A stretch of DNA of 64,000 nucleotides from Epiperipatus broadwayi. Taxonomy: Eukaryota > Onychophora > Udeonychophora > Euonychophora > Peripatidae. The translations under genes were made by a program, and so were the position numbers. Positions 40,901 through 55,900 of the stretch are shown here, piece by piece. The stretch is taken from NCBI GenBank assembly GCA_028023455.1, contig JAQFVV010006208.1, forward strand, positions 10,994,984-11,058,983, given 5' to 3'. Each line of letters starts with the position of its first letter. Position 1 is the stretch's first letter. The notes under the pieces are model-generated. The model was not told the DNA's origin, searched no databases, and worked only from the letters and a program-made list of their open reading frames with translations.

Positions 40901-43900
40901 AATTATATAAAATAATATATATAAAGTTATATAATGTATTCTTTATTCTGTATATTGTTAGTTATATAGTCGATTACTTGAAGTTATATTGGATTTTTAC
41001 ATGAAGGTTTTATTCTATTTTACTGTTTTATTTTGCTATTGTAGTTATTTTACTTTCACTATAGAACACTAGATGGCGTTTTATCCGCAATTATTTGTTA
41101 ACGTTAACATAGATGGTTAACATTTGAAAAGGGCATGAAACCATGCATTGAAAAATACTTTTTAAATATAATTATTCATCATCATTGTCAATCGTCATCA
41201 ATCCACTGCAAGATGGTCTCTCCAAGTTCAATCCATCTTCTCCGATCTCTAGTTTCTCTTCTCCACATCACTCCTGCACACTTTCTTATTTTATCCATCC
41301 ATCTCACATGTGGTCTCTTTCTGGGTCTTTTACAATCTGTGTAATTGTTATTAAAATATATTCATAAAAATATTATATTAGTAACTTATAATATAATTTT
41401 CTGGGAGAATGAGAATCCATCTTTCATTATAAAAAATTCTCACAGTCATTCTAAAGGAGAGTAATATTAACTGCTTTCAATGAAAAGATATAGTTGAGAA
41501 TTAAAAAAACATCTGCTGCAGAATAAATTAAAAGTCAATAGTGATATTTCAGATTAATTTATTAAATCATCATACAACTAATCTTTAATTACTTTTTTGT
41601 TAGCAAGACTATATCATCATTATTATCATCATCAACAACTATTAACAATCCACTGCAGGATGAAGGTCTCTCCAAATTCAACCCATCTTCTCCAATATTT
41701 AGCTTCTCTTCTCCACATCACCCCTGCACACTTTCTTATTTCATCTATCCATCTCTCATGTGGTTTCTTTCTGGGTCTTTTACAATCTTTTGGAATCTAG
41801 TTTAAGATTTCAATTATCCATCTATTATCATCTCTTCTAGCAATATGTCCAGCTCAACTCCACTTCAGTCTTTTAATTTTTTCAATGAGGTCAGTAACAC
41901 CTGTTTGTTCTCTTACCCATATATTGCGTTTTCGATCTCTTCTTGTTACTTCCAACATGCATCTCTCCATACTTCTTTGAGTGGTCTGAAGTATCTGTAT
42001 TGCTCTTCTATTAAGTGTCCAAGTCTCAGATCCATAAGTAATAACTGGCAAAACACATTTATTAAAAACCTTCCTTTTCAAATACATAGGCATATTTCCT
42101 TTTAGTATCAAGTTATTTCTACCAAAAGCACTCCAAACAAGTTTAATTCTATGATTAATTTCATCCATTATGTTTCCATTCGTATTAATAATCTGACCAA
42201 GGTATTTGAAACTGTTAACTTCTTCTAATATTAAGTATTAAATGTCTTTAGAAGAATTTAATTTTATTTAAATTTTCCAATTACATTCAAATGTTAGTAA
42301 TAACACATAGGTTAGTACATGCACAATGCTCCGAGATATATTATTCTCCTTTTTTTCTTCAGGCGTTGCTGGCCTGAGCTATGACAGCACTAGCAAGAGA
42401 ATCAAACTTGGACCCTTAGATTCTTGAGTATTAAATTTTAAGATAACGTTCTAACTAACTGGCTTCGGCAGAATCTAACCTGTGTGCTATTAATAACAGT
42501 TGAATGTACTTGGAAAATTTAAATGAAATTAAATTTTTCTAAAGACATTTAATACTTAATATCAGATTACGAAAATAGTCAAATAAATAAATACAACTAG
42601 AATACCATCATCACAAACCTTCAGGAAAACACTATGTAATGGTATAAATTATATAATATAACTTATTCCCAATAATATTCCTTCAATAAATACATTAAAG
42701 AGAATTAATCATTTTTTTTAAGTTAAAATATTGTTTTTTAAATTTAGTCATAGAGATTAAATTTTATATACTATCTTTTATAGAGAGGTATATAAGTTTT
42801 CCTTCTAAATTGTTCATCTCATTCTGCTTACATATATAATTTTACATTTTTTTAAAATCAAATTTATTCGAAAAGGTTAACTGGATTGACAATGAAAACT
42901 GATATATAGTTGCATGTCACCAAGCAGAGAGCGCAATGTGTATCTTGGACTGCACGGTCATGCTGTAGGTTACTTAGTCCCATTAAGGTTCTTTAATGAG
43001 AGTCCAATCGTAGATTCAAATCAAATTGTCCCTGCACAATACTGTCAGTCTCTTGTGGAAACACGGCCTCCCGGTAGTAGCCCCCATCAGATCAAGCTCA
43101 ATCATTCGGAAGCGCTATTTGAACCCATGTGTCTTGATGCAAATGGTCAGGTGACAATAGACAAATTGTCATTTTTACGATTTTAAAGTACCATATTTGT
43201 AGACGATAAAAATATATATATTAATGGCGACCAATTTACCAAAGTAACATATACCATTATTATGTATTTATTTATACAAATCCTTCAATTCTTTTATCCA
43301 TTGATTTAAGCAGAGATTAGAAATAAACACTTTAGAAAGAGATTAATGAGTAAGTAGAAATGATAGGTAAATAATGAGTTAAATATGTAGACAAATATTA
43401 GTATTTCTAAACAAAAATTATCATTAGATTTAATTTTTTTTTAAATTAAGAAATGTAATAACGTTAATAATACACTTCCCCCCAAAAAACTCAAATTTTA
43501 TTTGACAATTTAACAAATAATTTGCTGAACAGTGCTTTCGATCTGAGGGTTACAATCATAGTGCTCCAACTTATCAGCTAAACTGGTGATGAGTGCCATG
43601 ATTGTGATCAGGTTGAAAGTATGCTCAGAGAATTATTTGTTAAATTGTCCAATAATATTTGATCTTTGCTTGGGAAGCACATTAACGTTACTTATAAAAT
43701 TACAGAGCCACAGAAAAGAAGCAAAATTGATAGAATTAAAAAATATAATAGTATCAATACATATTTTGTTTATCTCTGTATTAAACACTAGATAATAAAT
43801 CATATATAATAATGATGATAAAGACAGATTAGACAGCCGAGATTAGAAATATAAATAAATGAATTTTGCAGATATAGATATATTAGATGAATAAAAAAAT

Positions 43901-46900
43901 TGGGCAATACAAATATAAATAGGCAGATAGTAAATTGATGTATTAATATTATGTATTTATCTAAATGTATCTATTCATCTAGACAGTAGGGAGATATAAA
44001 TAGTTTGATAGATATAGATAGATGTTATCGATAGATTGTTATAGAAAGATTGATGTAGCTAGACATATATATGGATAAAGTATGATAAATTGGATAGAAT
44101 ATACACATGCATTCCTTCATCAATTCACCCATAATATATATACTTATTTATGTACCCATCTATATATCAAATTTTTATCCTATGTGATGGTAAGTATAAG
44201 AATGACGGACAATGAGATGATGTAAAAAAAAAAGACAGTCAAAGAATTAGAAATAAAGATAAAGAGGGAAATATATAAGCAGATAAAAATAATATTAGAA
44301 AGAGAGAAAAGTAGATTAATAGATATATATAGAGAGAATTATATAAAAAGAAAAGATAGTAGATGGGTAAATAAAAATTCAATCAAAAAGACGAATGATA
44401 AAAAAAATAGGAAGAAAAAATAGGTGGAGAGATGTAAGTAAGGCAATAAATAGACAGAAATAGATGAAATGTATATATAGAGAAAAAGTGAGTTAATGAG
44501 TCTTTCTCTATTTTTCATACTTCCCATCCTTTCTTTCTCTATATATACCCTTTTCTTTTTTTTCTATTACACATTATAAAAGTTACTTAAATCATACCCA
44601 ATAATGATAACATTCTTATATAGTTCTTGCACACATCATGTTGATATACAAATATATTTTGGAAAAAAAAAAAGACATTATCATAAACTTACGGGGAAAC
44701 CAGGCAGACCAATTTCTCCAATGGGCCCTATTGATCCAGGAGGCCCAGTGAGACCACGTTTACCTTTCTTCCCCCGTTGACCCGGTTTACCAGGTTCACC
44801 TGGCTCGCCTTTCTCTCCCTAGAATATATTTAATAAATTATAAAGTTTAATGACAATATTTTGAAATGTTGATTTAAAAATATGACTTAAAATTAAAATA
44901 ACTTACTTTAATTATCTTTGCACTGGATTCAGAAGTTGGAACAATGCTTGCAGATGATCCAGGAGGTCCAGGGGGTCCTGGCTGTCCAGGTGGTCCAATA
45001 GGTCCTCTAGGACCTGGCGAACCTGAATCTCCATTTTTTCCCTATAATTAATTATAATCAGAATTTTGTAATACTTTTTTCTTCAAATTTTATTAATAAT
45101 GTGTAATTACTATTTTGATTAACTGTAAGATTTTGATTTCATTTATAAAAAATAATAATTGTGCAATATTACAACACCCTCTTTTTTTTTCATATGTCAT
45201 ATGCGTTGACCGGGAAGCGAACCCGGGCCAGCTGCTTGGAAGGCAGCTATGCTAACCATTAAGCCATCAATGCCCTCTTTTGATTTGGGAAATTGATTTT
45301 TATAGTTAGCTTCTGACAAGCAAACAAGTGAGCCATGTGTTGCTATAGTTTCCATTTCATAACTTCACAATCATATTTTATCTTACAATGAGTCTTACTA
45401 GAGAGTTTTCATATTCTAACTCAAAGATTATTTTTCAGTTCTTTAATTTATAACAATATATATATAAGGTCGCACAAAAAACTTTAAAAGGTCATATGGA
45501 GCATTAAGGCCACGAGCACCCCCCCCCCCCACTTAAGGTATAAGCAATGTTTTTCCAAGTATGGTGTGTTAACCTTTGAAACATATCAAATTTTTTTGAA
45601 GATGTCTTTAATATCAGAAATGTTATTACATTATTACATAATAACTGAAACACACAGGCTTATTATATACCTGTGTCTATATATGTAATATATAGGGTAT
45701 ATGAGCACAGACCTTCACCCGACCCACCACCCTCTACACCATCTCATAACACTGATACACTTGAAGACATATATGTTGAAAAGATAAATAATCACCAATA
45801 TACATATTTCATGCTAAACCAGCAATCATCAGTTGGTCCAGATTATCATCTCTACACATGTATGTTATAAGTGCTCGGATATATATTAAGATAGCCAAAC
45901 CTCATACTTTAATGGACAGGCTTCAATCTACTCCACCCTCCAATTCTTCAACCGTCCATCCAATTGAAAATCTGATGATGGAATGCTCAAAGGCCACCCT
46001 GAGGATGAGATTCTTGTCACACCCATGTTGACCTAAGTTCAATCTGACTCCTTATGTACAGGACATAATCCATTTAATACATAATATACATAAAAATTAT
46101 CTTAATATGTGATGGATATATTTTTATTATTTTAAAATGAGAATATAAAATACATGTCTGAAAAATTGTATTAATTTCTATTGATAGCCGAAACCCATAT
46201 ACATTTTTTAAAAAAAATATTTTTTGATAAATACTCAATTTGGTCGAGGGGGTGTGTGTCTTTTTTTTTTAAAGTGGCAAACATTTAAAGAGTGAAGTTT
46301 AATATAACTGATAGCAACATCAATTATCAAATATTCACCAAAATACTTAAATACAAATATATTTTTATTTCTAGGCTACCCTAATAAATTTTATGTACAT
46401 CTGTTTTAAAATCATGACTATCAGGAATTCTGCAATGGAGAACTATAAAATGAATTATGTCTGGCAGCCCAGTATTAAGATCTCTCTTATCAACATAAAT
46501 ATGTAGTAGATAGTAATATTTTTCTCTTTGTTTCCATCTCTGTGTAAGAACTGAATAATTAAAGAGATCAGCATAGCGCTAGTACTGAATTACAGAATAT
46601 TAACTAACCACATAAAGTTTAAAATTAAGTCGTATTATAAGTCTATTTTTATTTATTTATTTTGATAAAAAGTAGAACTAATGGGGGGGGGGGGCAACAC
46701 TTTGGAATGTTTGCAGTTTTTAAATTGTCTTACTAAAGGAAGTTGATTTAAATTAACGATTTGATTATTATGGCCATATTATCCTTTTAAATTACTGATC
46801 TCACTTTCAAAGCATTTAAATGTTTTTATCCATATATAAATGGAACAATTTTTACAAACATCAAACAATTAAATTTTAATTTAGAAATTATTAAATTTAT

Positions 46901-49900
46901 TAATTTATGAGATATACACTTTAATTTAATTAATGATCATGTTATCAAACAGTTTAATGAATATTTTTAAATATGGGTGCCTGATGCTTTTATTTTGGTC
47001 ACATAATGTTCAAAAATACAATACAAACTGGAGAAAATTTATTTTTTACTTTCTAGTACATTTATATAAATTGAACTATAATAGCAAGTCATACATCACA
47101 TGACTTAATTAGCTTGCATTTACAAATGTAATATAATGAGCGTCCTAATAGCTCTAAACAAGCTTTTTCAATAAATGCCATTTAAAATCTCTATCTAGAA
47201 TTATCCTGATCCCCAAACCAGTTTCAAGCCAATGGCTCTCATCAGTGAGGCACTAGGATATTCAGCCACTAGATCTAAAATACAAACTCAAGCCCAGCAT
47301 TTATCGAATACTTAACTATTAATTAGAAAATCTGAAATTTTCAGACATCTATATATCTTCAAATCCAGCTATCTAACTTAAATAGCCATATGGACTGAAA
47401 TTCTAGATAGAGATTTTAAATGCTTTCTCTTGCGGTATTTATCGAAAAAGTTTGTTTAGAGCTATTAGCACGCTCATTATATTACATTTATACGAGTTAA
47501 AAATAGTTAAATATATATATATTATTAAATTATTAATTTATGAATTTGACTTGCATTAATGAAAGATATTGTAAAAATGTAAATCATTATGGAGGTGGTT
47601 TGCATTTTATTAATTTCTTTTGCTAATTGTTTACATAAATAAAGCTGAGTTTATAAGTAGTTAAAAAAATAAATTTGTACTATGTTAAAACTTTTCTTTT
47701 TCTACAAAACTCATATAAAGGCAGCTATACAAACTAGTTATGCCAGTAGTAAAATATTTTATTTTGTCATGTCTTGAATATCCCATGGAAATCAATTATA
47801 ATTAAAGTTGATCAAATTTTACAGAAAATAAAATAATATAGAAATAAAACAAACTAACTCCTTCTTTTTAAAACTTGATTTTTTATGACTATAATCATGA
47901 AAAAGAAATCCAACGTTTCGACTATTTTTTATAGTCTTTTTCAAGGCACACTAAAATAAAATATATATACAATAAATATCACATATTCCAAAAAAAAAAA
48001 AATTAAATTAATTAAAAATTACAAAATATATCCATAACCAAAATTTTCTTTTTTTTTTTACCTTATCTCACTCCCCTTTCCTATTACAATCACAACTTAA
48101 ACACAACTAATTCCTTTTTAAAAATCTATATATATCAAATAAAAACTTTTAATTAAAAACCTATTATTTTCTTTTATCTTTATTAAAAGTTTTTATTTGA
48201 TATATATAGATTTTTAGAAAGGAATTAGTTGTGTTTAAGTTGTGATTGTAATAGGAAAGGGGAGTGAGATAAGGTAAAAAAAAGAAAATTTTGGTTATGG
48301 ATATATTTTGTAATTTTTAATTAATTTAATTTTTTTTTTTTGGAATATGTGATATTTATTGTATATATATTTTATTTTAGTGTGCCTTGAAAAAGACTAT
48401 AAAAAATAGTCGAAACGTTGGGTTTCTTTTTCATGATTATAGTCATAAAAAATCAAGTTTTAAAAAGAAGGAGTTAGTTTGTTTTATTTCTATATTAGAT
48501 ATATATGAACTATTTTGAAAAGAAGAACTGTGTGCTGGATATATTAAATTATTTAAAATAAAATAATCATATTCTATTTATCATCGTCAAAATTTTATTG
48601 CACAATTTTAAACAAATCTTAAAACAATTTAATTACCACTAATAAAATTATTCCAACTGAAATTTATTTCATGGACAAACATGATTACACACATAAGACT
48701 TTTTCCTGATAGAAAAAATTATGGAAAAATACTTCAAATTAATAGAATCATTTGTGTCAGTGGAAAATTATCCAAACGGCAGATATTGATTGAAAGATCA
48801 TCTAAACAATATTCATAGAGTCACTAGCAAAGTTTCCAGCTTTTATAAAAAAATCAAAATTTTCCTAAATAAAACTGTACTTAAAATTATTTAGTTCTGT
48901 GATCTACTAATCTACAAAAATTAAGGATCAAAAATACAGGTGTAAAAAAAATGCTAAAACCTTACTGTTACAATAAGTCATATCAGTGTACTTTTGAGTA
49001 GCACTTTCTAATTTTTCTCATTTAGAGCACTGGTATTTCCTGTAGACTTGATTGGTCTTCAGTTGTTCACTAAATGTTTCTACGCCAGATCATTTAAAAG
49101 GATAAGAGAATACATAGACCATTATTAATATCCCCAAAATATTTTAACCATGGTGTCTCTAATGGCACTAATTATATACTAGAAGTCATTGAATATCATA
49201 TAACAGTTTGTAAACTCATATATGATGTTCTATTTAAATGAAAAGAAGAATAAGACTATTATTAATATCCAACAAATCTTTAACCATGGTTTCTCTAATA
49301 ACACTATTTATATAGTAGAAGTCATTGAATATCATATAACAGTTTGTAAACTCATATATGATGTTCTATTTAAATGAAAAGAAGAATAAGACTATTATTA
49401 ATATCCAACAAATCTTTAACCATGGTTTCTTTAATGACATTATTTATATAGTAGAAGTCATTGAATATCATATAACAGTTTGTAAACTCACATATGATGT
49501 TCTGTTTAAATGAAAAGCATAATTAGACTAAATAATGCAATCACATTATTTTGAAAGTATTTATTATTGATAAATACAAATGTCATAATTGTTTTCCAAA
49601 GTATTCTTTTTATTTTATTTGCCAATATAAGAAATACTTTAATACAATCAAAGTAAACTTAAGTCACATCATTTGATAAAAAAAAACAAAAAGAACTGCC
49701 CTCATGATCTCATGTTTACTTCATTTGTAAGATTCCAATAAATATTATAGAAAAAAAGTACTTTTCAACATCTCAACTTTCACCAACTTTTGGTAGCTGT
49801 TGAATGAAAAAGACAAGTATCTTTTTAAGGCAGCCAGAGAAAAACTGTGCATGAGATCAGTTTAGATTGTGAAAGCTGCTATAATGCAAACATAAACTAT

Positions 49901-52900
49901 CTCTAATGGGTTACCGACAAGTAACTGTATCAAGTCTTCAATCTACTTAGCTATATTTCAATGATAGACAATTTATAAACATGTATTAAGTATTTAAAAT
50001 GATTACCAACTATGTCACCTGTTAATGTGTATATTCATATATGGTTAGCTTAGATATTATATTCTTATACATTACAATGGCTTATTATTATCCTATGAGA
50101 CTTTATTATATATGCACTTATTACTGATATAATACTTCTCTAACTATGTATGCCATATATTTAAATTCTGTTAATTTGATCTTTATTTTAATTGTGTTAT
50201 TATTCAAAGTAATATTTTAATGGAAATAAACATTTTATTTATAATACTAAAGTAAAAATTTAAATAAATAATAATCTTCTTTTTCTCAAAATATGATTTA
50301 TTAACATAATATTAATCTTTGAATTTACATGTTATGTGTAGTGATATACAAGATTCAAACTATGATTTACAATGCAGAGCTTGATTTATTGAGTGAACGG
50401 AAAATATATAAAAAATACGTTTAACCAATAATAAAAATAAATGTAAAACTAATGGATCGCTAATTGTGTATTGTAAATAATTAAATGATATATTAACGCT
50501 AAACTATAAAGTAATTTATCAAAAAGGATTAGATAATGTAAACAAAGCCATTGCTTAGAATAGACAATGTTAAAGGCGTGACATTATCTAATAAGGGATC
50601 CTATAAGAACTAAAGAGATGACCACCACGTGGACAGCGGATGGCCAATGAAGGGAGGCTACTCCAAAATCAAGGCGTGACAAGTAATGGATCTAATATTG
50701 AACTGAGAGAGGACACTTGCTAAGTGAAGCGCTTGAAAGGTAGATGTGCCATTTCCTCGGGTGCTCCAGCCAGCTCCTTTGCTTCACCTAGCCTTGCGGA
50801 GAGATTTACCTCTGGACGCGCCAAAGTAAACCTAGGGAACTATAACAGGTCGTACCAATCTCTTTATTATTTTACTCTGCCTTCGGGCCCCTTGTTTATA
50901 TATAATAATATTAGCGTGTATATATTATTCATACTGTGTATATATTAATAGTGATTAACTCATATATAATCCTTTAAATAAATCTTCATTATTTAAACCT
51001 ACTTGCCGGGCTGCCTCATTAATTATTTTATATTGTGTTATTGATAGTTGCAATCCAGCGAGCAATAGAGTGCCGCTGGACACTGAACATATATCTTGCC
51101 ATTCATAGCTTCTCTCATAGTTTACTAAGTAACCCCTGACCTCAATGGCAACTAGATAGATCACAGCTACCAAGAATCACATCATCCCACCATCCAGATG
51201 AAAAAATGAAAACCCGTACTAATCCCCGCAGCACCCATGTTCCAGCCCCCCCCCCCCGCTAAGGACTAGGAACCAGGCTTTGGGGTATTTCCAAAGCTTT
51301 TTTTTACAACAGTATGCTTTCATCAATGTAAATTAGCATATTAAAAAGTTGAAGTTTATAGTACCTGAATCAGGCCATTAAATCACCTTCTAATAAACTC
51401 CATGTGGAACATAATATACTACTACAAATTATGACAACACAAAATTCACAGAATCAGTTTGGAGAAAAACACTAATTCTGATTTGTGGTTACTGGTACCT
51501 AAATATTTAGCATGCCAGATGAAGGGAATTCCCCAAAACTACTCTTGTGTTATAATTAGCCTAGTTCTCAAATTCAGAAGTTGGCCATTATATATGATAT
51601 CAAATCTCTGATTAATAAATATATACATCATGCCTATTAAGATATTATCTCCAGTAAATATTGCATAATTATTTTACAAATAAGAATTATTTGCTATTAC
51701 AAAATATTTTTATAAAAAATATATTTAAATACTATTATTACGAATCGTGTGTGCTCTTAAAATATACTTACAGGTAAGCCTGTAGGTCCAGGATCACCTT
51801 TAATTCCTGAGAAAGTTGGTTCCCCCTTAAGCCCCATTCCTCCACCACTATATCCTGGAAAATCACCTGCCGATCCATGCCCATCCATTTCTTTAATAAT
51901 TACAGGCGGACCTGGTGGACCAGGTAATCCAGGTGGCCCAGGAAGTCCTACTCCAGGATCACCCTAAATTATTTTTATTTAAAAAAAAAAATCATTACAT
52001 TTCAATAAAGTCATTAAAATATATAAATTCAGCTAGTATACATATATATTTTTAATATTTCTGATTTTTATTATTATGATATCATTATTATTGATAATCT
52101 TAACTTTATTTATAATTCAACATCATAGTTAAAATACACGTATCATTTTAGAAATGCACATTCTAACAAAAAATATTTCGATTTTTATAGATATAAGAAT
52201 TTTAAAAATTTAACTGTAAAGCTAATTGCTCAGGAAGTTCAGTAACATTTGAGCATCTAGTAACACATTGACCATAATATTCAATTAGATTAAACTGATA
52301 TTTCTGTTAAGAAACATTTAGATCTGCGTCTATGGTGTTAACCATTGTTCTCTAGTATAATTCTACTTTAAACTTAATATAAAAATAAAAACTAAACAAC
52401 AACAATAATAATAATAGTTTCATTAATTTACTTTAGATCCTGGAAGTCCGGGGATTCCTGGCATTCCAGGTGTTCCAACAGAACCAGGCGCACCATCCAT
52501 TCCCGCAACTCCATCTGCTCCTTGTGTACCCTAAAATATTAATTTTCAATTATTTTAATCAAATGCTTAGAGTATTTAGCAAAGTAAAGCTGAGGAAATC
52601 ACATTCTTTCATAATATTCTGAATTTTGTACAAAGACTATATAATATTAAAACTAATATATAATCAAAAATCAATTAATTTTATTTTTATTTTAAAAATA
52701 TTACTTTTAGTAAAGTTAAGTTTGTTTCATGTAATTTATTAAATTTACCATTAGAGAATTTTAACAGTTTGCTTTACAAGAAGGCAAAAAAAAAGTAAAT
52801 ATATTTAATATAAGACAGAGGGCTGAGCAAGTTATATAGAATCATAAGAGAAATAAAGTTTACGTAAATATATAGATAATAGACATTACATTATTTATAC

Positions 52901-55900
52901 TACAGCATTTTTCTAGTTCAACTAAGATTGTAAATATTCCTTATATTTCAATATATATAAATATATTTTCATTATGCCCCCCCCCCTATTTTTTTTTTTT
53001 TGCGAAAAAATAAACACTATAAAGGCCTTATCTTTCGGTCACATTTACGACATAAAGCGTTTCTCAATTTTAACTAGCACAATAAATGGAGGGAAGGGGG
53101 TGTTTGAAAAATGTCAGTTCTTCGATTTGAAACTTAATATAAAAAAATATTATTTTCCCAAACAAAAAAACAACAACCTATTTTTCCAGTATTTTGGGAT
53201 TAGACTTGCTGTGACATATTCGTCATAATTATTCGAACTTAGCAATGTCGTAAAATAACATCTACAATTAAATTTCTTGAACGAAGTTTAAAAGTAAATA
53301 AGTGAATTTCAATTAATATAGACCTTTCTCCCGTCTGTCAAGTTTAAATGAAGTATTCTTAAACTTTTTTTTTTTAAAAAAAGTCAAGTTTTTAGAAATA
53401 ATTTTACGAGATTATTTATAAAACTCTACTTTTTTAAAAAATAGTTTAAGGAATCCTCGCTTTATTTAAAGTTGACAAATGAAGAAAGATCTGTACGAAT
53501 TAAAATTCACTTAATTGCTTCTAAATTTAATTCAATTGCAAATATAGGAATAACGGTTACAGGCGTTATTTTACGACATTGTAATGTTAAAATAATTATG
53601 ACGAATATATCACAGCAGGTGAAACCGAAAGTATTGTTTTTCTAATTGAAAAAATATGTAAAAGCTTCTTATAAATATAGATAAGACTTTTCAATTTAAT
53701 GCTTTGTATATTTAAGAAGGGGAGAATAATTGTCCAGTAATAAAAGGATCTTGAATCTCAATGCAAATTTAAGTTCCAGAAATTGCTTTATAATACTTCC
53801 TAATATTTACCCTAGCTTTCAAATTCAGAATTAACAGAATCTTGATTAAAATTTAGTTCGATTGTAATATGAATGTTACCCAGATCAACGTTGTAATAAA
53901 TAATACATTGGTAATTTAATATTTTAAGTATTAAAAAAAAAAACATACAACAAAAAAATGCTTTTCAAATTTTGTATTGAAGAAGGATTCTTATTTAACT
54001 GGAACTTAAGATAATAAATATGACAAGGTCTTTCCATTAAACTTCTTTAATGCCAAATTAATAAAAGAAAATGATAGTAGGTCCAAAGTCCATAGCACTT
54101 CCAAGTGAAGTCCTCAACATAATGTAAAATTTAAAAAAAAAAACCCAAAAACTTCCAAGTATCAATAAAAATATTAATGGTTATAAAAATATAGTTCTTA
54201 AATAATTGAAAATAATTTATTTTTTACTGGTTCATTACTATTTATTCTAATAATAAAACTTTGAATAAATCAATATATATGTATCAACTTTTCTGCTTAG
54301 AAAAACCAATATTCTGTCATGTGATCCTCAATTTACAATACTTATTTTTGACTTTCTGTATGAAGACATCATATTGTTTAATATCTATGGTCAATCATTG
54401 CTTAATAGTTCACCATCAGTAATTGCATTATGTCTACATTAGGGGTTCATCTATTTTTTGGATACAAGATAAAGGGCCATTATTATTGTGCCACACAGTA
54501 TTTAAGTTTTCACTTCTAACTCTAGCAAAAATCTTAGCATCATTTTTGTTGTGAATTAATTCCTAATATGTTACCTATTATTATGGTAATATTTTGGTCT
54601 GGAATTTATGCCTTTAAGACAGAATTACTATTAATTTAAGTGATGAATAAACTCTGATATATAAGTTTCCCTACTTTTTTATTAGGATTCTATTTTATTA
54701 TATATATTTAAAACTTTATAAATGTAACCTTTAAAACCATATATATATATGTAATGATAAATAATTTAATATTGAATAAATATATTCCCATATAAAATTT
54801 ATCAATTTTATTTTAAAATTATAATTGACCTGGCCTCTAGCTGCCATGTTCTGTAAATATGGTTAAAAGTGGTCCATTTTCTTTCTGTAAAAAAGTTATT
54901 GGACATAGCAGCTAGAGGGCAGTTCAATTATTATTTAAAAAATTGGTAAATTTCACATGACAATATATTTATTTAATATTATATTATTTATCATTATATA
55001 CCAGGGACGAAGTGTCCATGTATTGAACAGAATGAGTGCTTCTGTGGAAAAATTCACTAAAACTTTAAAAAATATATATATACAATTTAATTTAAAAAAT
55101 TCACTTTCAATTTTTTTTACCAACAGTTGAATTGTTTTTATATACGAAAAGAATGAACTTGACTAACTCATTCCCGTAGATTATAGGAAGTTCAAACAAT
55201 GCTAAGATCTAATTTACAGTTAAAACTTTTAAGAATGTTAAAAGGATTTAGAAGATAAAAATATATTGATAATGCATTGTCCATATTTAAACTAATCACA
55301 ATCTGATTATAATGAGCAATTCAAATTCATTATTTTTTTGTATGGAATTACTGTTGACTTTCAATGTTTTTTACTTTCAGTTGAATTGTTTTTATACATG
55401 GAAAGAATGAACTTCTAATGCATTCCTGTAGATTATAAGAAGTTCAAACAATGCTAAGATCTATTAAAACTTTTAAGAATGTTGATAATATATTCTCTGA
55501 TTTACAAATAAGAGAGTTTCAGATTTTTCTAGATGTGTGTAATATATATATATTAGGTGCTATTATGTAAAAATTGTTGTGGCAAGTGAAATAAAAACAC
55601 TATTAAAAAAAAGTGTGCTTCTGTTCCTAAAAAAGTCATGCTTCATCACAGTTATATATATATATATATATAACAAGTTTATTAAAGAGAGTTTTAGAAA
55701 TGAGTGAAATATTTCCATTCTATAAATTTAATATTAGTTATTTAAAAATCAATTTACATTAAAATACATAGGCTAATTAAAATTTTCTCTCTGGCTGTTA
55801 TTGTTCCGGATAACTCTAAATAAAAAGATCTAAAATACATAAGAAGTGGTCTATTTTTTTACTGTAAAAAATTATTGAACATGGCAGTTAGAGGGCTGTT

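Noticed and set aside
42914-43186. 90-codon open frame on the plus strand
   Set aside because: No recognisable domain; the length is expected by chance in a GC-richer patch, and the other strand looks SINE-like.
49104-49535. CRISPR-like array
   Set aside because: Only three long units with no spacers, in an animal genome; an ordinary tandem repeat.
52974-53228. 84-codon frame after a C-run
   Set aside because: Low complexity, no domain, and it runs into a foldback arm.
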